From the NCBI GenBank assembly GCA_002441445.1, contig DJWC01000157.1, positions 10,463 to 60,920 of the forward strand: a DNA stretch of 50,458 bases. Direction: 5' to 3'. Position numbers and translations under genes: made by a program. Of this stretch, positions 15,639 to 22,431 are shown piece by piece. Below the pieces are notes generated by a model. That model worked only from the letters and a program-made list of their open reading frames with translations, searched no databases and had not been told where the DNA came from. This stretch comes from Pusillimonas sp. UBA6240. Lineage in GTDB: Bacteria > Pseudomonadota > Gammaproteobacteria > Burkholderiales > Burkholderiaceae_B. Position 1 is the stretch's first letter; every line of letters begins with the position of its first letter.

Positions 15639-16733
15639 ATGCTGGATGAAATACTGTCAGGCTTACGCAAGATTCCAGTCTATGTGCTTACTGGCTTTCT
15701 AGGAACCGGGAAGACCTCTTTACTCAAGCGCCTCGTTACGGAAGGCGGTTTAGAAGACGCCGCCATACTGATTAATGAGTTCGGTGACTTTGGGATCGAC
15801 GATATGCTGGTGCGCCAGGTCAATGAGCACACGGTTTTATTGAACTCAGGTTGCATCTGCTGTTCTGTGCGGGCCGATTTGCTAGAGGCTCTAAGGGAAC
15901 TGTTCGCCTTAAAGTTAGAGGATGTAGGCCTTCCTTTCACCCGAGTCATTATTGAGACATCCGGGGCGACGGATCCCATTCCTGTGATTCACACGCTGAA
16001 TACCGATCCATTTCTACAAGAGCGCTTTTGCCTGGAGGGCGTAATTTCAACCTTAGATATAACGGCTCCTGAAGGGGATTTGTTCCGCCACGAAGAGGCT
16101 TTGCGACAAGTGGCGCTCGCAGACTGGATCGTCGTCACGAAAGCGGACTTGGTCGAAGGGGATCGACAGGCGAAGCTGAAAGACCTTTTGCGGCCGGTGA
16201 ATCCCGACGCGCGAGTAATAAGCACGGAATCATTTGACGTTAAGGCGCTGGCTGCGGCTATCCGCGCCGGCAGTATTGCCACCACCACACATTGGCAGCG
16301 CAATCTGTCAGATATGACTGAACGCCTCGCCGATGCTCGTAAGGCATCCGGTCTAGCCCGACGGGGGTTCCTGGAAAAGTGGGCTTCGACCTCGCATCCG
16401 TCTCCGATGGAATCGTTTTTGCTAGAGGCGGAGGAACCGCTGGATTGGTCGGACCTCAATGGGTGGATCGAAAATCTGCTTATGGGTAAGTCCGAAGCGA
16501 TTCTCAGACTTAAAGGCGTTGTCACGCTGAAAGACCAGAACAGGCGGGCGGTGGTGCAGGGGGTCCGCCAAGTGTTCTACCCTGTGTCCTGGTTGGACGC
16601 ATCCCCTCGTCCCCGCGAGCCAACGCGCATCGTGCTGATCGTCGAAAACCGAGAAGGGGCATCTCGCCAGAGATTGATGGAGAGAACGTTACCGCAGCAA
16701 GGCGTGCTAAGCGATATCTTATTACCGGTCTGA
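15639..16733 (+). CDS. CobW/COG0523 GTPase, probable metallochaperone
   Basis: 364 aa. Walker A GFLGTGKT at 19-26 (VYVLTGFLGTGKTSLLKRLV) and the metal-binding GCICC at 71-75. INEFGDFGIDD and TSGATDPIPV are family hallmarks; VVTKADLV is the NKxD-like element. The C-terminal domain carries VRQVFYPVSW. Proteins of this family insert Zn or other metals into partner enzymes, often encoded next door. Here the partner is presumably the amidohydrolase 4 bp upstream or the deacetylase-like enzyme downstream. Confidence 0.92.
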   Translation: MLDEILSGLRKIPVYVLTGFLGTGKTSLLKRLVTEGGLEDAAILINEFGDFGIDDMLVRQVNEHTVLLNSGCICCSVRADLLEALRELFALKLEDVGLPFTRVIIETSGATDPIPVIHTLNTDPFLQERFCLEGVISTLDITAPEGDLFRHEEALRQVALADWIVVTKADLVEGDRQAKLKDLLRPVNPDARVISTESFDVKALAAAIRAGSIATTTHWQRNLSDMTERLADARKASGLARRGFLEKWASTSHPSPMESFLLEAEEPLDWSDLNGWIENLLMGKSEAILRLKGVVTLKDQNRRAVVQGVRQVFYPVSWLDASPRPREPTRIVLIVENREGASRQRLMERTLPQQGVLSDILLPV

Positions 16734-16814
16734 CGGCAGATACTATGGAAATATGCATTGCGAATCTGTACACAGTATGGCGATCGCATGCAGAAAACAA
16801 GGTGAGCAAAGTAA

Positions 16815-17813
16815 ATGAAAGAAATTCACGTAGTCATTACGATGGACTGTGAACCCATCACTACTATGACACACGGTTCTTCTACGGGGCCAAGCACTTG
16901 GGATTTAGGTGAGCGGGCAGTAAGAGGTTACGGAGCGATTGGCAAAGCATTCGGTTTCCCGATTACCTATTTCATCCATCCGGAAACGGCTTCTGAGCAG
17001 GCTGCTCTCTTTGTCGAGCTGGAACAAGGGCATGGTGCATGCCTGGGCTTGCATATGCACCCATGGAAGTATTCCATGTCGACCCATAACGGCCGTAAGT
17101 ACCTCGAGCATTATGGCGGTCTGACCGAAGAGCAGCAACGCGAACTCATCACGGAAGCCTCAGCGACCTGGGTGAACGCTATAGGCCGCCATCCGACTTA
17201 TTTCCGCCCCGGGACGTTCTCAGCAAATGACGCAGTGTTCAAGGTGTTAAACGAACTCGGATTTCGTGGAGGGTCATGTTCGCTGCCGGGACGCATGATG
17301 CCGGAAATGCGCGCCGCCTGGGTTGGTGCTATTCCAGACCCACACCGTGGGCATGAAAGTTTCCGGCTCGCCGAAGGTAGTCTCGATTTTGTCAATATGC
17401 CGTTATCCACCGACTTTTCCCGCGCACTAAAGGGCAAATTAGGAGCGACATTCCATCCAGACTTGCGTCCAGACATCGATTGGATGAAAGAGTACCAGCT
17501 GACGTATTACGATATTGCTACCAGTATCGTAGAGCAGCTACTGCAACGCAAACCCACAGTGCCCTGCATCAATCTGGTATCACACAACCATTTTGACTAC
17601 TCAAATCCATTAGACCCCGCAGCAGCCCGACTTAGGCAAGCAATGGAAGCAATACAGACAGCATGCGACGCTCAGAATATCCAAGCCGTCGGAGCAACCA
17701 TGGCTGACATAACTGCTAAGGTATTAGCAATGCCGGCACCTTCGGATCAATTGGTTTGCGAAGGGACATTGTACGGAAGTGGACAGGTGGGCAGGTTGGG
17801 ATCAAGCAAATAG
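16815..17813 (+). CDS. Polysaccharide deacetylase (NodB)-like metal-dependent hydrolase
   Basis: 332 aa; no signal peptide, so cytoplasmic. NodB-type motifs are present in altered form: Asp11 in VVITMDCEP (motif 1 with Cys in place of the second Asp), His80-x-His82 in LGLHMHPWKY (motif 2) and YFRPGTFSAND (motif 3), followed by LGFRGGSCS. Cytoplasmic members of this fold include the PuuE-type allantoinase and other amide hydrolases, so a role in opening a cyclic amide fits better than cell-wall modification. It is the last gene of the island operon; a short hairpin follows. Confidence 0.82.
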   Translation: MKEIHVVITMDCEPITTMTHGSSTGPSTWDLGERAVRGYGAIGKAFGFPITYFIHPETASEQAALFVELEQGHGACLGLHMHPWKYSMSTHNGRKYLEHYGGLTEEQQRELITEASATWVNAIGRHPTYFRPGTFSANDAVFKVLNELGFRGGSCSLPGRMMPEMRAAWVGAIPDPHRGHESFRLAEGSLDFVNMPLSTDFSRALKGKLGATFHPDLRPDIDWMKEYQLTYYDIATSIVEQLLQRKPTVPCINLVSHNHFDYSNPLDPAAARLRQAMEAIQTACDAQNIQAVGATMADITAKVLAMPAPSDQLVCEGTLYGSGQVGRLGSSK

Positions 17814-17827
17814 GTCATGCTATAAGG

Positions 17828-17846
17828 GTAGAGCCGTAGGCTCTAC
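17828..17846 (+). terminator. Hairpin after the island operon
   Basis: An 8-bp perfect stem with a 3-nt loop, GTAGAGCC-GTA-GGCTCTAC, 14 bp after the deacetylase stop. It is followed by ATTAAAAGG rather than a T-run, so it is a weak intrinsic terminator at best. Confidence 0.45.
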
Positions 17847-17975
17847 ATTAAAAGGGGATATCAGCATTCATTAGACTTGTTTTTGTAAAAAACATTTTTT
17901 ATGGAAACAATACCGATGTCCTCAGTTGATTTCTATCCTAGGACTGCATGGCCTGGTTGTACAAAGCGTAAAATG

Positions 17976-18087
17976 AGCCTACGGTTTTTTCGTTGGCTGG
18001 TGGTTATGGCGACCCTGGGTGTCGTGCTGGCGCCGTTGGCGCACCGCATCATGCATAAATTTCATTTGGATGAAACGGGAGACGACT
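17976..18087 (+). repeat. Right copy of 113-bp direct repeat flanking the island
   Basis: 112 bp matching 10974-11086 with one deleted G (near 17996) and three substitutions. Identity stops abruptly at both ends: upstream at AGCCT, downstream at GACGACT. Confidence 0.95.
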
Positions 18088-18089
18088 AA
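17976..18089 (+). pseudogene. 5'-truncated, frameshifted copy of the small membrane-protein gene
   Basis: It encodes only the last third of the protein at 10738-11094 (VVMATLGVVLAPLAHRIMHK onward). The one-base deletion puts the preceding sequence out of frame. It ends DETGDD and a TAA, whereas the intact gene continues with two more codons (SA). An open frame from 17901 runs into it, but its first part resembles nothing recognisable. Confidence 0.85.
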
Positions 18090-18128
18090 GTTCGCCCCCT
18101 TCTGCCGCTTGGACACAGCCGCGCCGGC

Positions 18129-18283
18129 CTACGCTTTAGCGGCGACGATAACGCTTGAAGCCTTGAAAATAGTGGCCACCTTGGCGCCGACCTTGATATC
18201 GAGCTTGTCGAAGCTTGTGTTACCGCGCCCGTATGGATGGATGTGACCCTCCCCGAGAACTGAATTCTCGCGCTGGTCTTCAT
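18129..18283 (-). pseudogene. Broken molybdate-binding Mop/TOBE protein gene
   Basis: The minus strand starts MKTSARIQFSGRVTSIHTGAV, the normal beginning of small Mop-domain molybdate-binding proteins. It ends, in another frame, NTSFDKLDIKVGAKVATIF then KASSVIVAAKA and a TAG at 18131-18129, the normal Mop ending. The roughly 30 residues normally in between are missing and the two parts are out of frame. The reading frame from the original ATG therefore gives a meaningless Arg/Ser-rich tail. Clear internal deletion with frameshift. Confidence 0.85.
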
Positions 18284-18335
18284 GGCGGCTCCCGGATAAA
18301 TCCCATGGATAAATCGATTGCTCCGCTCGATATTA

Positions 18336-19289
18336 TCACCCCGCCAGCCATACAGCCTGCTTTCGCGCCGCCAGCCGCAAAGCCTCCAGCACGGCGGTCA
18401 ACGCCGGGTGGTCGAGGTCGGCCGCCCATGCCATGCCAACCGGGCCGACATCGTACTTCAGCGTCAAAGGCAGAACGGCGCATGCGCCGAAGCTGACATA
18501 CTGGCGCGCCGCGCTGCGGGACATCACACTCAAGCAATCCGTTTTCGTCAGCAGGCCGAGGTTGACGCTAGGCGCCGCGGATTCCACCCACGGGATGGGC
18601 GGGCTCAGCCCCTGGTCGAGAAAGGTGGCGTCAATGGCGCGCCGCAAAGCGGTGTCGCGCGGCGGCAGCACCCACGGATGCGCCCCGGTTTCGCCCCATG
18701 AAAGCTTGGCCTGTTTCAAAAGCGGATGGCGATCGTTCACGACGACACAATGCCGATCCTTGTACAAGGCCTCGGCCCGGACATGTGCGGCATAAGCGCG
18801 CTCGTCCAGCCGCCCCACGATCAGGTCGATTTCACGCCTTTCGAAGCGGGCCCAAAGCCCGGCGGCGATGTCCTCGACCAGCTCCAGCTGTATGGCTTGC
18901 GCCTGTTCGCGCAGGCCGATGATGACATCGGGCACCAGACTCGTTCCCGTCACCAGCATCGTCCCGACCCGAAGAATGCTTTGACCGCTCTGAGCCAACG
19001 TTTCAAGCTCGCTCTTCAAATGCCAGGAATCGTTTATGGTGCGGCGCGCGTATCGCAAGACGGCGGGCAGATAAGGCGTCGCCCTGATTTGCCGGCCACG
19101 CGAAAACAACGCAACGCCCAAGGCATCTTCCGCCTCGGCCAATTGCTGTGACACCGCAGGCTGGCTGCGGCCCAATGCCGCAGCGGCGGCGGTCAAGCTG
19201 CCATGCTCGGCTATGGCCGCCACCACTTCCAGATGCAGCAGCTTGAGGCGGCGCAGTTTCAGCGCAAGCCGATGTTCTGTTGTCTCCAT
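18336..19289 (-). CDS. LysR-family transcriptional regulator
   Basis: 317 aa from the ATG at 19289 (AAGGG 6 nt upstream; an ATG at 19295 directly abuts that RBS). The N-terminal HTH contains RLKLLHLEVVAAIAEHGSLT, SQPAVSQQLAEAEDALGVAL and FSRGRQIRATP. The long C-terminal effector domain contains PWVLPPRDTALR. The start MVMETTEHRLALKLRRLKLL resembles the GbpR/PcaQ-like LysR subgroup. It is divergent from a Bug receptor gene, a very common pairing in which the regulator controls the receptor and linked catabolic genes. Confidence 0.92.
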   Translation of the reverse strand: METTEHRLALKLRRLKLLHLEVVAAIAEHGSLTAAAAALGRSQPAVSQQLAEAEDALGVALFSRGRQIRATPYLPAVLRYARRTINDSWHLKSELETLAQSGQSILRVGTMLVTGTSLVPDVIIGLREQAQAIQLELVEDIAAGLWARFERREIDLIVGRLDERAYAAHVRAEALYKDRHCVVVNDRHPLLKQAKLSWGETGAHPWVLPPRDTALRRAIDATFLDQGLSPPIPWVESAAPSVNLGLLTKTDCLSVMSRSAARQYVSFGACAVLPLTLKYDVGPVGMAWAADLDHPALTAVLEALRLAARKQAVWLAG

Positions 19290-19384
19290 AACCATCCCTT
19301 ATGGATCGATCATTATTTAGCTGTATATCTTTATTTTTAACAGGTTCATTATTACCACTCAACCAAACTTTTGAGGACAGCGCA

Positions 19385-20359
19385 ATGAACTGGCTCATAA
19401 AACTATCACTGGCCTTGTGCACGGCAGGCATCGGACTGATATCGGCAACGGTTCACGCCGCTTACCCGGACAAGCAGATCAAGCTGGTGGTGCCCTTCCC
19501 GGCCGGAGGCGGCACCGATATCGTGGCGCGCAAGCTGGCGCAAAAATTGACGGACGACTTGAAGCAGACCGTTTATGTGGAGAATCGCGGCGGCGCAAGC
19601 GGCAACATCGGCGCCGCCACTGTCGCCCGCGCCCCCGCCGACGGCTATACATTGATGCTTACCGCGGCGCCCTTCGCCATTGCGCCGGCGCTGTTCAAGG
19701 ACCTGAGTTTCGACCCGGTCAAGGACTTCACCGCCATCACCCAAGTGGCCACCGTACCCCTGCTCGTGGTGACCCGGCCCGAATCGCCCTTGAATACCAT
19801 CGCGGACCTGATCGCCGCCGCGCGCAAGAACGGATCGGATATCACCTATGCCACTTTCGGGATGGGCTCCCCGCCTCATCTCGTGGGGGAAAAAATCCAG
19901 GAGCTGGCGCATATCAAAATGCGGCAGATACCTTACAAGGGCGGCCAGGCGGCGCTATCCGAGATTATTTCCGGCGACATCACCATCGGCATACTCGACG
20001 TGGTGTCCATGGCCCCGCTCGTAAAAAGCGGACGGCTAAAAGCCTTGGCCATCACCGGGCCGGCCCGTTCGCCAGAGCTGCCGAATATTCCCACACTCAG
20101 TCAGCAAGGGGTGGCTTTCGACGCGGTGGGCTGGTATGGCTTGTTCGGCCCCGCCGGAATGCCGCCGGCCGTGACCGAAAAATTGAACGCCTCCGTCAAC
20201 AAGGTGCTGCAGACCAGCGAAATGCAAAATCTCATTACCGCCAGCGGATCCCTTCCCATAGCGCCTCCCACTACCGTCGAGCAATGGCAAACCCGGTTCA
20301 ATGACGATGTACAGCTATGGGGAAAGATCGCCCGCGATTCCGGCGCGTCGGTGAATTAA
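19385..20359 (+). CDS. Bug/TTT-family periplasmic solute receptor
   Basis: 324 aa from the ATG at 19385 (GAGGA about 7 nt upstream). The signal peptide is MNWLIKLSLALCTAGIGLIS followed by ATVHA/AYPDKQ. Signature segments: FPAGGGTDIVARKL, YVENRGGASGNIGAATVA and PADGYTLM. It is divergent from the LysR gene at 18336-19289 across about 95 bp of AT-rich DNA and followed by an esterase gene, so the ligand may be an acid or ester handled by that enzyme. Its stop codon lies in a 15-bp tandem repeat. Confidence 0.93.
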   Translation: MNWLIKLSLALCTAGIGLISATVHAAYPDKQIKLVVPFPAGGGTDIVARKLAQKLTDDLKQTVYVENRGGASGNIGAATVARAPADGYTLMLTAAPFAIAPALFKDLSFDPVKDFTAITQVATVPLLVVTRPESPLNTIADLIAAARKNGSDITYATFGMGSPPHLVGEKIQELAHIKMRQIPYKGGQAALSEIISGDITIGILDVVSMAPLVKSGRLKALAITGPARSPELPNIPTLSQQGVAFDAVGWYGLFGPAGMPPAVTEKLNASVNKVLQTSEMQNLITASGSLPIAPPTTVEQWQTRFNDDVQLWGKIARDSGASVN

Positions 20360-20417
20360 ACGGGTATCGTTTAAACGGATACTGCTAAAACAGATATTGC
20401 TTGAACAGGTATTGTGG
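20358..20417 (+). repeat. Four degenerate 15-bp tandem repeats
   Basis: Units start at 20358, 20373, 20388 and 20403: AAACGGGTATCGTTT, AAACGGATACTGCTA, AAACAGATATTGCTT, GAACAGGTATTGTGG. They span the gap between the Bug stop codon and the esterase start. In the esterase frame they would read as pentapeptides LNGYR, LNGYC, (stop)NRYC, LNRYC. Confidence 0.8.
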
Positions 20418-20427
20418 AGTGCTTTGT

Positions 20428-21399
20428 GTGAACAACGAGAAAGACTCGAAGCGATTTCAGGTCGAGATCAGCAGGGATATCGTCTACGGGAGCGGCGCCG
20501 TCGGATCTCAAGAAGGCATCGCGTCCCGCGATCTGAAGCTAGATCTATACCAGCCCGTCATCGGGGATGGCGCAAGGCGCTTGCCGGCCTTGGTGCTTGC
20601 CTTCGGCGGGGCTTTCCATCGAGGCACGAAAGAAGACGACACTTTCGGCAACCCTCCCGACCGGAACAATTCCATCGCCTGGTATTGCCATGAGTTCGCT
20701 CGCCGAGGCTATGTGGCATGCTCGATCGACTACCGCCTGGTTCCGGAAGACCCCCGGCCCGGGAATACCCCGGTGGTTTCCGACCCCGCCAACATCCCGC
20801 GCTCCCGCGTGGACGAGGTGCGCAAGATCATGAATCTGCCCAAAGCAAGCGATGACCTGCTTTGGCGAGGCGTCGAAGCCGCCAGCGACGACATGGCGCT
20901 GGCGGTCCGATACGTCAAAGCGCATGCGGACGCATGGCATGTGGACCCCGGCAAGATCGCGATAGGCGGATTTTCCGCCGGAGCAAGAACAGCGCTGAAC
21001 GTGGCGCTCGGAGAGCGCGAGCCGGTGGCCGCGGTTGTGGCCTTGTCCGGCTATATGCACGCAAGCGACCTGGAACGGCACATCGCCTCCGGCCGCTCCT
21101 TTCCGCCCTTACTTCTCATCCACGCAGAGCACGACCTGGAATACGTCAGCAGCGGCCACCCCCACATGGTCAAGCGCCTGCGCGAGCTGGGGCTACACTG
21201 CGAATCCGTCGAAGTTCCCGGCGCGACCCATTTCTATCCAGCGCATGCCTCCGCCCATCATGATGCCTATGGCAGCACGACAGTCGAAGAAGCCATGGCC
21301 AAGTTCCTGAGCGACGCTTTCTCGGCGGGCTCTGCGGATCAGCGCACGGACGGCGCTGGGACGATCTCTATCCAGCTTGGCCGCTTGCCTACGGCATAA
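20428..21399 (+). CDS. Alpha/beta hydrolase, esterase/lipase-like
   Basis: 323 aa from the GTG at 20428 (GTGGAG about 8 nt upstream; a TTG at 20401 is possible but lies in the repeats). Features: oxyanion region LVLAFGGAFHRG, nucleophile elbow GGFSAGAR (Gly-x-Ser-x-Gly), acid near HAEHDLEYV and the catalytic His in PGATHFYPAHAS. This is the BD-FAE/carboxylesterase type, cytoplasmic (no signal). The last 20 or so codons (after FLSDAFSAGS) overlap the 3' end of the convergent lactonase gene and probably are a run-on tail. Confidence 0.87.
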   Translation: MNNEKDSKRFQVEISRDIVYGSGAVGSQEGIASRDLKLDLYQPVIGDGARRLPALVLAFGGAFHRGTKEDDTFGNPPDRNNSIAWYCHEFARRGYVACSIDYRLVPEDPRPGNTPVVSDPANIPRSRVDEVRKIMNLPKASDDLLWRGVEAASDDMALAVRYVKAHADAWHVDPGKIAIGGFSAGARTALNVALGEREPVAAVVALSGYMHASDLERHIASGRSFPPLLLIHAEHDLEYVSSGHPHMVKRLRELGLHCESVEVPGATHFYPAHASAHHDAYGSTTVEEAMAKFLSDAFSAGSADQRTDGAGTISIQLGRLPTA

Positions 21400-22382
21400 C
21401 GCTCCATTAGCGCAAGTTCGCCGGAGGCGGGTTGAATGGCAAAGACAGCGACCTGGTTGCTCTTCTGCCCCGCGCACAACAAGAACCGGCCGTTCGGCTC
21501 GATGGCGAAGCCGCGTGGATAGGCTTCGACCTCGAAGCTGCCCGCGCCCGACATCATGCCGGTCGCATGGTCGATGCGGAATGCGGCGATCGCATTGGTC
21601 TTGCGGATGCTGGCATAGAGAAACGCACCATCCGGCGTGATATGGATGTCGGCGCCCATCGCACGGCCGGAAAAATCCGGCGAAACGAGCGACTCGTACT
21701 GCAGCTCCCGCAGCGCACCGGACGCGCGGTCGACGCTGTAGGCAGCCAGCGAGCCGGCATGCTCATTGACGCAATACAGCCTGTCCAGCATAGGGTGGAA
21801 GGCCAGGTGGCGCGGGCCGGAGCCCGGTCGCGCCGGAGTGGTTGCCACGGCTTCGAGCCGCCCCGACACCTCGTCCAGACGATAAACGAGGAGGGCCTCG
21901 CCATCGACCGAGGTAGCGTAGACGAACCCGCCGAAAGGCGCCTCGACGATGCAGTGCGGTTTGGGCGGCGTCGGCAAAGCCTGCAGGCACGGCTGGGAGA
22001 CGCGCCCGTCCGGCTCGATGCGGTTGACGGTCAGCAGTGCGCCATCGTATGAAGCGCCCAGCAGGAACCTGCCGTTGCGGGTGACCGAAAGATAAGCCAT
22101 GGGCGCAGGCAGGTTGCGCGATTCGAGCAGCCGCAGCGTGCCTGAAGCAGGTTCGATGGCGAATGCGGACAGCGGAAACGGGTCGGTACGGACGTGGGCA
22201 TACAGCACCCTGCCATCGCGGCTCCAGGCGAGCGGGATGTTGCCGCGAGTGGGTGCGCCTGAGCCCGGCACCGCCACCACGTCGAGCAAGTCGAGACGGC
22301 CGGTCTGCGGGTCCAGCAGGAACGCATGGATCTCCCTGCTCTCGGATGAGGAAACATGGACGATGAAGGAAGCCGGACGCAT
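21339..22382 (-). CDS. Beta-propeller lactonase (6-phosphogluconolactonase-like, YbhE family)
   Basis: 347 aa from the ATG at 22382 (GAGGTGA 7 nt upstream); another ATG at 22400 (MNEVNV) is possible. Repeated blade-like segments such as GSGPRHLAFHPMLDRLYCVN, ITPDGAFLYASIRKTNAIA and IEPNGRFLLCAGQKSNQVAV are typical of seven-bladed lactonases. It probably hydrolyses a lactone in the cytoplasm. It is the last gene of the minus-strand group crotonase - acyl-CoA synthetase - lactonase (49 bp after the synthetase stop) and overlaps the convergent esterase by 61 bp. Confidence 0.88.
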   Translation of the reverse strand: MRPASFIVHVSSSESREIHAFLLDPQTGRLDLLDVVAVPGSGAPTRGNIPLAWSRDGRVLYAHVRTDPFPLSAFAIEPASGTLRLLESRNLPAPMAYLSVTRNGRFLLGASYDGALLTVNRIEPDGRVSQPCLQALPTPPKPHCIVEAPFGGFVYATSVDGEALLVYRLDEVSGRLEAVATTPARPGSGPRHLAFHPMLDRLYCVNEHAGSLAAYSVDRASGALRELQYESLVSPDFSGRAMGADIHITPDGAFLYASIRKTNAIAAFRIDHATGMMSGAGSFEVEAYPRGFAIEPNGRFLLCAGQKSNQVAVFAIQPASGELALMERYAVGKRPSWIEIVPAPSVR

Positions 22383-22431
22383 AACATTCACCTCATTCAT
22401 TTTGCCACCACCAGTTGGCGCATGGTGTATT

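Larger units (their letters stand above)
17814..18335. other. Right boundary region of the island
   Basis: About 520 bp without an intact gene. In order: hairpin 17828-17846, an AT-rich stretch (17850-17920), the truncated second copy of the membrane-protein gene end (17976-18089) and a broken Mop-type gene on the minus strand (18129-18283). GC content rises again after about 17980. Confidence 0.7.

Noticed and set aside
17901..18089. 62-codon open frame as a real small gene
   Set aside because: Its second half is the frameshifted copy of the membrane-protein end, its first half has no similarity, and the repeat begins in the middle of it; better described as a pseudogene fragment.
18086..18283. 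65-codon minus-strand frame as an intact gene
   Set aside because: After the Mop-like start it continues in the wrong frame as an Arg/Ser/Pro-rich tail while the proper Mop ending is visible in another frame.
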